Positions 42,103 to 50,805 are shown, counted from the stretch's first letter. The stretch: DNA of 64,000 nucleotides from Rhizobiaceae bacterium (GCA_023953845.1 JAMLJC010000002.1:434001-498000); one strand, 5' to 3'. Program-made: numbers and translations. Notes: generated by a model not told the origin, from the sequence alone.

Positions 42103-42525
42103 ATGGATGGACGGGTCGTGAACCTGCGCACCAAGCTGGAAATCTACCGGGCGTCTTCGCCGGAGCAGAGTCTGGCCGATTGCCCGATCCGCGACGTCAT
42201 CCAGACGATAAGTGGACGCTGGAGTTCGCTGCTCATGACCGCGCTGGCGGAACGTCCCTATCGCTTCGGAGAACTGCGTCGCCTCGTGCCGGACATTTCG
42301 CAGCGCATGCTGACGCAGACGCTTGGAGAGCTGCAAAGGGACGGCTACGTCCATCGCGAGGTTTTTGCGACGAAGCCGCCCATGGTGGAATACAGCCTGA
42401 CCGATCTCGGCCGCTCCATGTATAGCGCGCTGGAGCAACTGCTGCACTGGGCGGAACTCAATCATGCGAATGTGCGGGAAGCGCGCACACGTTTCGATGA
42501 CGCGCATGGCAAATCGTCGCCTTGA
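42103..42525 (+). CDS. HxlR family regulator (QorR/HypR-like)
   Basis: A 140-residue winged-helix MarR-like regulator. The HxlR domain covers about residues 25-120: CPIRDVIQTISGRWSSLLMT, FGELRRLVPDISQRMLTQTL and GYVHREVF with PPMVEYSLTDLG. The conserved Cys in the leading ADCPIRD matches the redox-sensing cysteine of QorR/HypR types. It most likely controls the divergent QorB-like gene and itself. The 122-base gap between them must hold the operators, but no clear palindrome was seen. Confidence 0.87.
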   Translation: MDGRVVNLRTKLEIYRASSPEQSLADCPIRDVIQTISGRWSSLLMTALAERPYRFGELRRLVPDISQRMLTQTLGELQRDGYVHREVFATKPPMVEYSLTDLGRSMYSALEQLLHWAELNHANVREARTRFDDAHGKSSP

Positions 42526-42575
42526 TCCGGCCGAGCAACTGTCGGTAACTGCCGCCCGTTGAAACGGGCGGGACT

Positions 42576-43817
42576 GTGAAGATACCAAAACAGATAGCAA
42601 TCGCCGGCGCGGGGCCGGCCGGTCTTGCCGCGGCTCTCTATCTTGGTCGGACTGGCCATCGGGTCACGATCTTCGAACGCTTCGATGCGCCGAAGCCGGT
42701 AGGCTCGGGATTGATCCTGCAGCCGACCGGACTGACGGTGCTTGCCGATCTCGGCCTGCTGGACCGCATCCTCGCGCTCGGCGCGCGCATCGACCGGCTC
42801 TACGGCGCCGACGCAAGGAGCGGGCGGACGGTGCTCGATGTGCGCTACGATGCGCTGAAAGGCGGAAGGTTCGGGCTTGCGGTGCATCGGGCCGCCCTCT
42901 TCAACGTGCTTTTTGACGCGGTCAGCGAGGCCGGGATTGCCGCCGAAACGGGCGTCGACGTCGCCGATGTCGAGCATGATGGCGAGCGGGCGTTTCTGAT
43001 AACGGGAGAGGGGCGGCGCATTGGCGGGTTCGATCTGGTGATCGATGCGTCCGGCGCGCGGTCGCGGCTGAGGCGACGTGCCGATCGCAGCGCGGAACCG
43101 AAGCCGCTCGCCTATGGCGCGTTCTGGGCTTCGCTCGGCTGGTGCGACGGGTTTCAGCGCAACGCGCTGACGCAGCGCTACGACCGAGCAAGCGTGATGA
43201 TCGGCGTGCTGCCGATCGGCCGGGCCGAGGCTGGCGGCGAGGAGATGGCCGCCTTCTTCTGGAGTCTGAAGCCGGACGCTGCCGAGCGGGTGAAGGCTGC
43301 GGGCATCGATGCGTGGAGGGAACGGGTCGGCTCGTTCTGGCCGGAATGCGCGGCATTCACGGACCAGATCGACGGTTTCGAGCAGCTTTCTCTGGCGCGC
43401 TACGGTCATCATACGCTGGCGCGGCCGGCGGGGCGCAGGATGGCGGTGATTGGCGACGCCTCGCATTCGACCAGCCCGCAACTGGGGCAGGGAGCGAACA
43501 TGGCGCTGCTCGACGCCGCGGCGCTGGCGCATGCGCTGAAGACGAGCGGCAGCCTCGAAGACGCGCTGGAGGCCTATTGCCGGGCGAGGCGCTGGCATCT
43601 GCGCCTCTTCCAGTCCCTGTCATGGATGTTCACGCCTTTCTACCAGTCGGACTCGGTGTTCTTGCCCTTTCTGCGTGACCGACTGGTGGCGAGCATCGCC
43701 CGCATTCCGCCCGCGCCGCAATTTCTCGCCGCGATGGTGGCCGGAACCGTCATCGATCCTTTCGCGAAGGCGGGGCTGGGGGAACATTCTTGGGCAAGGA
43801 AACGGCAATCAACCTGA
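42576..43817 (+). CDS. FAD-dependent monooxygenase (PHBH/UbiH type)
   Basis: A 413-residue class A flavoprotein monooxygenase. The FAD-binding GAGPAGLAAALYLGRTGH is at residues about 10-27; the family DG motif region reads FDLVIDASGARSRLR; and GDASHSTSPQLGQGANMALLD is the second FAD-contact motif. It may hydroxylate an aromatic or similar substrate using NAD(P)H. The start codon is GTG at 42576 with a weak upstream ribosome site. It follows the HxlR gene at 50 bases on the same strand and might be part of its unit. Its last nine bases overlap the end of the convergent membrane gene. Confidence 0.85.
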   Translation: MKIPKQIAIAGAGPAGLAAALYLGRTGHRVTIFERFDAPKPVGSGLILQPTGLTVLADLGLLDRILALGARIDRLYGADARSGRTVLDVRYDALKGGRFGLAVHRAALFNVLFDAVSEAGIAAETGVDVADVEHDGERAFLITGEGRRIGGFDLVIDASGARSRLRRRADRSAEPKPLAYGAFWASLGWCDGFQRNALTQRYDRASVMIGVLPIGRAEAGGEEMAAFFWSLKPDAAERVKAAGIDAWRERVGSFWPECAAFTDQIDGFEQLSLARYGHHTLARPAGRRMAVIGDASHSTSPQLGQGANMALLDAAALAHALKTSGSLEDALEAYCRARRWHLRLFQSLSWMFTPFYQSDSVFLPFLRDRLVASIARIPPAPQFLAAMVAGTVIDPFAKAGLGEHSWARKRQST

Positions 43818-44504
43818 TAGGCGCAGCCATCCTCGTAGTCGGGGCGGAAGGATCGTACCGCCTGCCTCCGTCACCAAGAGAAAGATGACAGTACGCGCGA
43901 CATAGGAAGGCTTGTCCATTCCAAGAGTTTGTACGTGAACCTCACTCGGATTGCGCGGCAACCAAGCAAAGCCGCGAAACCATCGCCTTTTTGGCAATAG
44001 AGTTGGATCGTATAGCGTCAATGAGACGCCCCACTCGTTTGCGGTACCATTTATCGGTCGGGCGGTCTCGACATCCTTCCATGCAATTGAGAAGCCGATT
44101 CTGGTGTCCGTGAGACCGTCGTCCCCGATCGTCAGCCGGCCATCACGTTTGAAGCCGTCATGCAGCGTCCGCCAAGCGGCAATCAGCAAACCGGGAACAC
44201 ACCAAGCTGCGAATATTAATAATCCAAGTTTAAAAATAAAATCTAGGATACCTTCGATGTATGTAAAGAAAAATACCATACCCGCCATGGCGGTGCTTAG
44301 CGCCACTAAGCAATAGAAAATGCCCACGCCTATGTGCCATGTCCGACGAGGCTTTATAATTAAAGGAAGATTCACGGAAACAGGCGGCGGTGAACTGTCA
44401 CGAAGTGTCGGGATGCCAGGAATCTGGATTGAGCTTGGCCGCTGCATACGATTTTCCAAACGTGTTGGACAAAGGGATAGCTTCTGTCGGTAAAAATCTC
44501 GCAT
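43809..44504 (-). CDS. Membrane protein of unknown function, two TM segments
   Basis: A protein of up to 231 residues with two adjacent membrane helices (IGVGIFYCLVALSTAMAGMV; FIFKLGLLIFAAWCVPGLLI) and a C-terminal soluble part (LTIGDDGLTDTRIGFSIAWK) that resembles a PH-like fold found in STM3941-type proteins; that comparison is tentative. The start is uncertain: GTG 44519, ATG 44504 or ATG 44447 (with TTGGAAA upstream). Its base composition is clearly more AT-rich than its neighbours, with codons such as ATA and TTA, so it may have been acquired. Its end overlaps the monooxygenase gene by nine bases. Confidence 0.6.
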   Translation of the reverse strand: MRDFYRQKLSLCPTRLENRMQRPSSIQIPGIPTLRDSSPPPVSVNLPLIIKPRRTWHIGVGIFYCLVALSTAMAGMVFFFTYIEGILDFIFKLGLLIFAAWCVPGLLIAAWRTLHDGFKRDGRLTIGDDGLTDTRIGFSIAWKDVETARPINGTANEWGVSLTLYDPTLLPKRRWFRGFAWLPRNPSEVHVQTLGMDKPSYVARTVIFLLVTEAGGTILPPRLRGWLRLSG

Positions 44505-44526
44505 GTCCGATTGATTCACATTCCCG

Positions 44527-44576
44527 TTGACACGAAGGGCGTTGGCCAGTACCGAACCGTAACGTACGGTACGGTA
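44527..44576 (+). promoter_or_regulatory. Promoter and 27-bp palindromic operator of the TetR gene
   Basis: TTGACA at 44527-44532 is a good -35 box. From 44550 to 44576 lies a near-perfect palindrome with half-site TACCGwACCGTA on each side, covering the -10 position and ending 21 bases before the TetR start. This is the typical arrangement for a self-repressing TetR protein. Confidence 0.65.
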
Positions 44577-44597
44577 TTGGTTTAGGCGGCTTCAGGC

Positions 44598-45254
44598 GTG
44601 GATCAGTCGGCAGAGCAGGAGCAGGGAGCGCTGACGCCCCGCCAGCAGGCGGTGCTCGATGCCGTGCTCGACCTGATGGCGGAGGAGGGCGGCGGCTTCT
44701 CCATGACCGCCGTGGCGCGGCGCGCCAACTGCTCGAAGGAAACGCTCTACAAATGGTTCGGCGACCGGGATGGCATGCTGACCGAGACGGTGCGCTGGCA
44801 GGCGTCGAAGGTGCGCGCCGGGAATTACGACCGCCAGAAACTCGATGCGGCCGCCTTGCGGGAAAGCCTTGAACGTTTCGCAGCCAACTGGCTGTCCGTC
44901 ATCTCCAGCCGCACCTCCATCGCGCTCAACCGCGTGGCGATCGGCGGCGCCGCCTCGAAGGAGAACAATCTGGGCCGGATCGTGCTCGCAAATGGCCGGT
45001 TCGCCATAGGAGAACGCATCAAGCCGCTGCTGGAGGCAGGCCGTGCCGCCGGACTCCTTGCCTTCGACGATGCCGAGGAGGCGTTCCGTACGTTCTTCGG
45101 GCTCGTCGGACGCGACGTGCAGATCCGGCTGCTGCTTGGCGACAGGCTGGACATGACGCAGGGCATGATCGCGCAGGATGCCGCCCGCACCGTGGACCAG
45201 TTCCTCATCCTTTTCGGAACGGCGGATGCCGCTCCGGGAAAACACCTCACTTGA
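44598..45254 (+). CDS. TetR/AcrR family regulator
   Basis: A 218-residue repressor. The helix-turn-helix is at about residues 30-60: GGGFSMTAVARRANCSKETL then YKWFGDRDGML. The ligand-binding C-terminal half resembles the AefR-like TetR_C_7 type. It starts with GTG at 44598. The start is right behind a 27-base palindrome that should be its operator. ilvC begins 31 bases after its stop on the same strand, so the regulator and ketol-acid reductoisomerase may share a message, and the regulator may influence branched-chain amino-acid synthesis. Its ligand is unknown. Confidence 0.87.
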   Translation: MDQSAEQEQGALTPRQQAVLDAVLDLMAEEGGGFSMTAVARRANCSKETLYKWFGDRDGMLTETVRWQASKVRAGNYDRQKLDAAALRESLERFAANWLSVISSRTSIALNRVAIGGAASKENNLGRIVLANGRFAIGERIKPLLEAGRAAGLLAFDDAEEAFRTFFGLVGRDVQIRLLLGDRLDMTQGMIAQDAARTVDQFLILFGTADAAPGKHLT

Positions 45255-45285
45255 AAATTCAACCAAAGCAAGGAAACGTCTGACA

Positions 45286-46305
45286 ATGCGCGTTTATTAC
45301 GATCGTGACGCCGATCTCAATCTGATCAAGGGCAAGAAGGTCGCCATCATCGGCTATGGTTCGCAGGGCCGCGCCCATGCGCTGAACCTCAAGGAATCCG
45401 GCGTGAAGGACATCGCCATCGGCCTCAAGGCCGGCTCGGCGACGGCCAAGAAGGTGGAGGCGGACGGCCTCAAGGTCATGTCCGTGGCCGAAGTGGCAAA
45501 GTGGGCAGACCTGATGATGATGGCGACGCCGGACGAGTTGCAGGCCGACATCTACCGTGACGAGATCGCGCCAAACATCCGCGACGGCGCGGCGATCGCC
45601 TTCGCCCACGGCCTCAACGTGCATTTCGGCCTGATCGAGCCGAAGAAGACGGTGGATGTTCTTATGGTCGCGCCGAAGGGTCCCGGCCACACCGTGCGCG
45701 GCGAGTATCAGAAGGGCGGCGGCGTGCCGTGCCTCGTGGCCGTGCATCAGGACGCCTCGGGCAACGCGCTCGACCTCGGCCTTTCCTACGCCTGCGGCGT
45801 GGGCGGCGGCCGTTCGGGCATCATCGAGACCAACTTCAAGGAAGAGTGCGAGACCGACCTGTTCGGCGAGCAGGTCGTGCTGTGCGGCGGTCTGGTCGAA
45901 CTCATCCGCGCCGGCTTCGAGACGCTGGTGGAAGCCGGCTATGCGCCGGAAATGGCCTATTTCGAGTGCCTGCACGAAGTGAAGCTGATCGTCGACCTCA
46001 TCTATGAGGGCGGCATCGCCAACATGAACTACTCGATCTCCAACACCGCCGAGTGGGGCGAATACGTCTCCGGCCCGCGCATCATCACGGAAGAGACCAA
46101 GGCCGAGATGAAGCGCATCCTGAAGGACATCCAGACGGGCAAGTTCACCTCGGAGTGGATGCAGGAGTACCGTTCGGGCGCGGCGCGCTTCAAGGGCATC
46201 CGCCGCATGAACGACTCGCACCAGATCGAGCAGGTCGGCGAGAAGCTGCGCGGCATGATGCCGTGGATCGCCAAGAACAAGCTCGTCGACAAGGCGAAGA
46301 ACTAA
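45286..46305 (+). CDS. ilvC: Ketol-acid reductoisomerase
   Basis: A 339-residue class I (short form) IlvC, the second enzyme of valine and isoleucine synthesis, using NADPH and Mg. MRVYYDRDADLNLIKGKK is the normal start; the cofactor motif is GYGSQGRAHALNLKESG; metal ligands lie in the knotted domain (DLFGEQVVLCGG and ETLVEAGYAPEMAYFECLHE, shown in part as LVEAGYAPEMAYFECLHE). It follows the TetR gene by 31 bases. The last 13 codons and the following 60 bases are repeated twice downstream. It is 14 kb from ilvIH and lacks a leader peptide of its own. Confidence 0.96.
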   Translation: MRVYYDRDADLNLIKGKKVAIIGYGSQGRAHALNLKESGVKDIAIGLKAGSATAKKVEADGLKVMSVAEVAKWADLMMMATPDELQADIYRDEIAPNIRDGAAIAFAHGLNVHFGLIEPKKTVDVLMVAPKGPGHTVRGEYQKGGGVPCLVAVHQDASGNALDLGLSYACGVGGGRSGIIETNFKEECETDLFGEQVVLCGGLVELIRAGFETLVEAGYAPEMAYFECLHEVKLIVDLIYEGGIANMNYSISNTAEWGEYVSGPRIITEETKAEMKRILKDIQTGKFTSEWMQEYRSGAARFKGIRRMNDSHQIEQVGEKLRGMMPWIAKNKLVDKAKN

Positions 46306-46520
46306 GGGCGATCCACGGGTTTTCCGTTTGCCCGTCCTCGCGCTCCGCGCTGTGGGTGGGCGGGAGGATCGCCGAGAGCAAGCTGGTGGACAAGGCGAAG
46401 AACTAAGGGCGATCCACGGGTTTTCCGTTTGCCCGTCCTCGCGCTCCGCGCTGTGGGCGGGCGGGGAATCGCCAAGAACAAGCGGGTGGACAAGGCCAGG
46501 AACTAAGAGCGATCCACGCT
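46267..46520 (+). repeat. Tandem duplication of the ilvC 3' end and its downstream region
   Basis: A unit of about 101 bases (39 coding bases of the ilvC tail including TAA, plus about 62 untranslated bases) starts at 46267, 46368 and 46468; the third copy is cut short near 46520. The tails read IAKNKLVDKAKN, IAESKLVDKAKN and IAKNKRVDKARN, each closed by TAA. The untranslated segments are nearly identical, whereas coding tail 1 differs from copy 2 by four bases of 39. Together with about 130 further bases without a gene this fills the gap to the PilZ gene. Confidence 0.9.
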
Positions 46521-46654
46521 TTCCACTTGCTGGAAACATCGACGCCCGTGGCTCAGGCCACGGGCGTTTTGCGTCAAAGCTGCCCCATTCCGGCACAAAT
46601 CGGCTGGCACGAGCTTTGCAATGGGAGAATCCGGAAGAGTTAGGGAGATCCGAG

Positions 46655-46948
46655 ATGGAACCCATTGCGGAAAAGTCGATCGGCCTGAACGGCGCGGTGT
46701 TCGCAGACCGCAGGACGGAACTGCGCCGGCGCGTTCTGAAAGGGGCGCTCGTTTATTACAACAAGGGCTACAGCACCTTCGAGTGCGCGGTGCGCAATAT
46801 CTCGGAGAACGGCGCGCAGCTCAGTCTCAGCGGTGATTTCCCGATACCTGCGGAGTTCGCGGTGCGCGTCGACGGCAGGCCGGGCCGTCCGGCCGTCGTG
46901 CGGTGGCGTTCCAGCACGGCGATCGGCATCCAGTTCACGGACGAATAG
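46655..46948 (+). CDS. PilZ domain protein
   Basis: A 97-residue single PilZ domain, a cyclic-di-GMP receptor. The RxxxR motif is seen in RRTELRRRVLKGALVYY and the second motif in VRNISENGAQLSLSGDF (form NxSxxG), so both ligand-binding signatures are present. The protein lacks an output domain and must act by binding a partner. GGGAGA lies about seven bases before the ATG. No cyclase or phosphodiesterase gene adjoins; one diguanylate cyclase is at 22.7 kb. Confidence 0.87.
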   Translation: MEPIAEKSIGLNGAVFADRRTELRRRVLKGALVYYNKGYSTFECAVRNISENGAQLSLSGDFPIPAEFAVRVDGRPGRPAVVRWRSSTAIGIQFTDE

Positions 46949-46976
46949 CAAGAGTTGTCCCGGAATGGGACACGCC

Positions 46977-47471
46977 CTAGTCGAAAGGCGAGACGCAGAT
47001 CTTCCTCGGTCCCTTGTCCGGCTGGTAGGTGTTGTCCTTGGCGCGATAGCTCCGGTATTTCGAGTAGCACCAGTCGACATGATCGGCGGACAGGTTCTGC
47101 ACGCGATAAAGGGTGCGCGTTCCGGTGTATTTGGGCGCCCTGGGAATGGGGGCCGGCCTTATCTTCTGGACGTTCAGGTCAAGCTGCTGATCCGGCGGCT
47201 CGTAGCGGTATCGCCCGAAGCGATTGTCGTGGCCCGGGTCGAAGCGGCCAATATCGGGCGTGATCGTATGGCGCGGGATGGTGTTGACGCCGCCCTGACC
47301 GATACCGCAATTGCCGATCGTGCCGCAAAGGTCCTGCACCCTGATGATCGGGAGCCCTGCGCCGGACGGAGCTGACGCCCTTGGCAAAGCGTTTGCCGGG
47401 GCGCCGGAGAGCGTCGCCGCAAGCGGGAGGCACGCCCCGAGAATCAAACGGAACATCGCGTTGTTCTGCAT
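46977..47471 (-). CDS. BA14K family exported protein
   Basis: A 164-residue protein with a signal peptide (FRLILGACLPLAATLSGAPANA, split as FRLILGACLPLAAT and LSGAPANA, cleavage near residue 28) and a C-terminal BA14K motif HVDWCYSKYRSYRAKDNTYQ ending in a second Cys (KICVSP). BA14K proteins were first described in Brucella as immunoreactive, lectin-like surface proteins. The middle is Pro/Arg-rich with two extra cysteines (DLCGTIGNCG). It converges on the PilZ gene. ATG at 47471; another at 47456 is possible. Confidence 0.82.
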   Translation of the reverse strand: MQNNAMFRLILGACLPLAATLSGAPANALPRASAPSGAGLPIIRVQDLCGTIGNCGIGQGGVNTIPRHTITPDIGRFDPGHDNRFGRYRYEPPDQQLDLNVQKIRPAPIPRAPKYTGTRTLYRVQNLSADHVDWCYSKYRSYRAKDNTYQPDKGPRKICVSPFD

Positions 47472-47594
47472 GACTCATACATAGCGTGCCCCTGGTCATT
47501 TCCCAAGAAGCCGATCCATACCCTCAACCGACGTCACCCGGCAGCGCGGCTGACCGCTTGTGTTTCGAGGCGGGGCAGGGCAAACCTGCCGACG

Positions 47595-48707
47595 ATGTCG
47601 CTGCGCCTTGCCACCTTCAACGTCGAAAACCTGATGCGCCGTTTCGATTTCTCCGGATTTCGAAACCAGCTCAATGAGGATCGCACGCTGACGCTTTTCG
47701 AAATCAAGGATGAGGCGGAATACCGGCTGCTCGAAAAAGCCCGGACTATCGCCCACACCGACGACACGCGACAGATGTCGGCACTCGCAATAGCCGAGAC
47801 CCGGGCGGACATCATCTGCCTGCAGGAGGTTGATGACATCGAGGCGCTCAAGGCCTTCGAATACGGCTACCTCTTCAAGATGATCGGCGAGGGATACCGG
47901 CAGAAATATACCACCGCCGGCAACGATTCGCGCGGCATCGACGTGGCGTTGATGATGCGCGAGGAGACCGCGCACGGCCAGCGGATCGAGTTCGTGCGCA
48001 TGACCAGCCACGCCTCCGTCACTTACGAACAGCTCGGGCTGCACACGCCGGAGCTTGCCGCACTCGGCAACGAGCCGTTCGAGCGCATCTTTCGCCGCGA
48101 TTGCCTCGAGATCGACGTGACGGTCGGCGGCGTGCCGCTGACGCTCTATGTGCTTCATCTCAAGTCGATGACCGGCACGCGCGGCAATCTCACCGGACGC
48201 GATGCCTCGATGCCGATACGCATGGCCGAAACCATGGCTGTGCGGCGCATCATCGAAGACCGTTTCGGCAGGGAACATGCCAGGGACAAGCGCTGGGTGA
48301 TCTGCGGCGACATGAACGACTATCGCGAGCGCGTGCTGATCACCGGCAACGGCCATTCCGGTTTCCAGTTTCAGCCGGTGCGCGAGCCGCAGTCGGCGCT
48401 CGATGTGCTGCTGAAGGACGGTTTCGCGGAAAACGTCGTCGAGCGGCGGCCTGAACTCGACCGCTGGACGCTCTATCATACCCGTGGCCCGCAAGAGCGG
48501 CATCTCTGCCAGCTCGACTATATCCTGCTTTCGCCCGCTCTGGCGCGGCAAAACGGCAAGGCCGTTCCCGACATCATCAGGGGCGGCCAGCCGTATCGCA
48601 CGCCGTTTCCGCCGGGACAGGAAGTCGAGCGCTATCCGCGTGTCGGCTGGGACCGGCCGAAGGCTTCGGACCATTGTCCGGTCGCCGTCACGCTCGATAT
48701 CGTCTGA
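47595..48707 (+). CDS. Endonuclease/exonuclease/phosphatase family protein
   Basis: A 370-residue protein of the EEP (DNase I-like) fold. LRLATFNVENL with the catalytic Asn/Glu region, IICLQEVDDIEALKAF, WVICGDMNDYRERVL (metal/active-site GDMND) and the closing KASDHCPVAVTLD (SDH motif) are all present, so catalysis is expected. No signal peptide is seen. The substrate may be a nucleic acid or a phosphodiester metabolite. The NUDIX gene begins eight bases after its stop, and both are likely co-transcribed. Confidence 0.88.
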   Translation: MSLRLATFNVENLMRRFDFSGFRNQLNEDRTLTLFEIKDEAEYRLLEKARTIAHTDDTRQMSALAIAETRADIICLQEVDDIEALKAFEYGYLFKMIGEGYRQKYTTAGNDSRGIDVALMMREETAHGQRIEFVRMTSHASVTYEQLGLHTPELAALGNEPFERIFRRDCLEIDVTVGGVPLTLYVLHLKSMTGTRGNLTGRDASMPIRMAETMAVRRIIEDRFGREHARDKRWVICGDMNDYRERVLITGNGHSGFQFQPVREPQSALDVLLKDGFAENVVERRPELDRWTLYHTRGPQERHLCQLDYILLSPALARQNGKAVPDIIRGGQPYRTPFPPGQEVERYPRVGWDRPKASDHCPVAVTLDIV

Positions 48708-48715
48708 GGCGCATC

Positions 48716-49444
48716 ATGACTTTCGTCCTTCCGCGGGATGCCGTCGTTCCGGTGGAGGCGGTCGAGGTGCGGCTCGATCCTGCGCCGCATCCCTTCGAGA
48801 TCGAGAATGCGGAGGCGATCGAGGAATACTGGCGTAAGGCATCGGCGGAGAATCCGGCGCTTTTCGACGGCCGGCTGGTGCTGCATTCGGATCTTGCCTA
48901 TCGGGATCGAAAGCTGGTCGGCACCTGCCGCGAAGTGCGCTTCGCGACGTTCCTCTACTGGCGCGAGCGGCGCGGCGCCCAGTCGGCGGAGCATGCCTAT
49001 GCGCATGCCGCTCTGGTCTCCGGCGACAACCAACTCGTCGCGATCCGCATGGGAAAGCACACAGCCAATGCCGGCTCGGTCTATTTCGCCGCCGGGTCCT
49101 TCGAGGCGACCGATTTCGTGGACGGCTGGGTGGACGTAGACGCCAACATGACCCGCGAGGTGGGCGAGGAAACCGGGCTGGATATTTCGACGGTCCCGCG
49201 CGACCCGGGTTATCATCTCTATTCGCGAAATGGTGGCACCGTCATCATACGGCGATACTACCTGCCGCAAACGGGACGCGAGATCGCGGACCGTATCGAG
49301 CGCTTCGTGGCGGCGGAAAGCGATCCGGAGATCGAGGGGCCGGTGCTTATCTCCTCGGCCGACGCCCTGCCGGCCGGCACGAAACCGTATATGGCGGAGA
49401 TCGTGCGCTGGCATTTTTCGCAACCGGCGCGGCACCGGACATAG
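48716..49444 (+). CDS. NUDIX hydrolase domain protein
   Basis: A 242-residue protein with a partial Nudix box. The second half is clear (REVGEETGLDIS, form REuxEExGu), but the preceding segment (GSFEATDFVDGWVDVDANMT) lacks the usual Gly and Glu at the standard spacing. The metal-binding glutamates of REVGEE are retained, so pyrophosphohydrolase activity is plausible. This longer type with an N-terminal domain of about 120 residues (VPVEAVEVRLDPAPHPFEIE) is common in rhizobia. It follows the EEP nuclease by eight bases; both might act on nucleotide-derived compounds. Confidence 0.8.
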   Translation: MTFVLPRDAVVPVEAVEVRLDPAPHPFEIENAEAIEEYWRKASAENPALFDGRLVLHSDLAYRDRKLVGTCREVRFATFLYWRERRGAQSAEHAYAHAALVSGDNQLVAIRMGKHTANAGSVYFAAGSFEATDFVDGWVDVDANMTREVGEETGLDISTVPRDPGYHLYSRNGGTVIIRRYYLPQTGREIADRIERFVAAESDPEIEGPVLISSADALPAGTKPYMAEIVRWHFSQPARHRT

Positions 49445-49533
49445 TGCTGCGGCCGGACGAAAAGCGCCCGCGCCGGTTGTCGGGCCGATCGGAGTTCCTT
49501 TAGGTATCATCAGATACGGAAGACGGGGGCGTC

Positions 49534-50793
49534 ATGACGGAATTCGAGATCGCGGCGTTGCTGCTGACGCTTTCGGCGTTGTTCGGCTGGCTGAACATCA
49601 AGGTCCTGAAGCTGCCGCATACGATCGGCCTGCTGGTCATGGCGCTGGGCTCCTCCATGGCGCTGCTGCTGGTCAACGCCGCCTTTCCCTCATTCGGGCT
49701 CGCGGAAGCGCTCCAGCACGTGATGGGCGAGATCAACTTCTACACCGCGCTGATGGAGGGCATGCTGTCGATGCTGCTCTTCGCCGGGGCGCTCCATGTC
49801 GATCTCGGCCTGCTCAAGGACCAGAAATGGGCGATCGGCATCATGGCTACCGTCGGCGTGGTGATTTCGACGGCGGTGGTCGGCGTCGGCCTCTGGGCGG
49901 TCGCATCGCTGCTCGGCTTCGATCTGCCTCTGATCTGGGCGCTGGTATTCGGGGCGTTGATCTCGCCCACCGATCCGGTGGCGGTGCTCGGCCTCCTGAA
50001 GACCGTCAACGTGCCGGAGTCGATCAAGGCGAAGATCGCTGGCGAATCGCTCTTCAACGACGGTGTGGCGATCGTCATGTTCAGCATGCTGGCGACCATC
50101 GCCATGGTTACACCGGACCAGCAATCGCCGACGGTGTGGGGCGTCGCGGAACTGCTTGTCTATGAAGGCATCGGGAGCATCGTGTTCGGACTCGTCACCG
50201 GCTGGATCGCCTACCGGGCCATGCTGGCGATCGACGACCATGTGGTCGAGATCCTGATCTCGCTGGCGGTGTGCATCGGAACCTATGTGGTCTGCCACCG
50301 CCTCCATCTCTCGGGGCCGATCGCGGTCGCCGTCTGCGGCCTGCTGATCGGCAATCACGGCGTCGAACAAGCCATGAGCGAAAAGGTCGAGGAGTATCTG
50401 TTCGCGTTCTGGGAAGTCGTGGACGAGATGCTGAATTCGGTGCTCTTCCTGCTCATCGGCCTCGAAGTGCTGGTGATCGCCTTCGACTTCTCGAACTCGT
50501 GGATCATCTTCGCCGCCATTCCGATCGTGCTGATCGGACGCTTCGTCTCGGTGGCGACGCCGATTTCGCTGCTTTCGATACGGCAGACCTTTTCGCGCGG
50601 CGCGATACCGATCCTGACCTGGGGCGGGTTGCGCGGCGGCGTGTCGGTCGCGCTGGCCCTGATCCTGCCCGATGGCGGCCCGAAGACGCTGCTGCAGGGC
50701 GCGACCTACGCCGTCGTCATCTTCTCCATCGTGGTGCAGGGACTGACGATGAAGCGCGTCGTGGGCAGAGCGAGCGGCTTGAAGGCCGCCTGA
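49534..50793 (+). CDS. NhaP-type Na+/H+ antiporter (CPA1)
   Basis: A 419-residue membrane protein with about 12 helices of the CPA1 family. The ion-binding region is ALISPTDPVAVLGLL (TDP) and ESLFNDGVAIVMFSML (the ND of motif FND), and WGGLRGGVSVALAL is the conserved arginine-containing helix. It exchanges sodium or potassium for protons across the inner membrane. No long cytosolic tail. It seems to be a single gene, and the gap of 12 bases to the convergent MacB-like permease has no terminator that I can see. Confidence 0.9.
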   Translation: MTEFEIAALLLTLSALFGWLNIKVLKLPHTIGLLVMALGSSMALLLVNAAFPSFGLAEALQHVMGEINFYTALMEGMLSMLLFAGALHVDLGLLKDQKWAIGIMATVGVVISTAVVGVGLWAVASLLGFDLPLIWALVFGALISPTDPVAVLGLLKTVNVPESIKAKIAGESLFNDGVAIVMFSMLATIAMVTPDQQSPTVWGVAELLVYEGIGSIVFGLVTGWIAYRAMLAIDDHVVEILISLAVCIGTYVVCHRLHLSGPIAVAVCGLLIGNHGVEQAMSEKVEEYLFAFWEVVDEMLNSVLFLLIGLEVLVIAFDFSNSWIIFAAIPIVLIGRFVSVATPISLLSIRQTFSRGAIPILTWGGLRGGVSVALALILPDGGPKTLLQGATYAVVIFSIVVQGLTMKRVVGRASGLKAA

Positions 50794-50805
50794 CGGTTAG
50801 CGCGG

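Noticed and set aside
46328..46654. Frame running from the ilvC tail repeats into the PilZ gene
   Set aside because: The part before 46655 is the repeated ilvC tail and untranslated DNA in another frame; the PilZ domain begins at the ATG with its own ribosome site.
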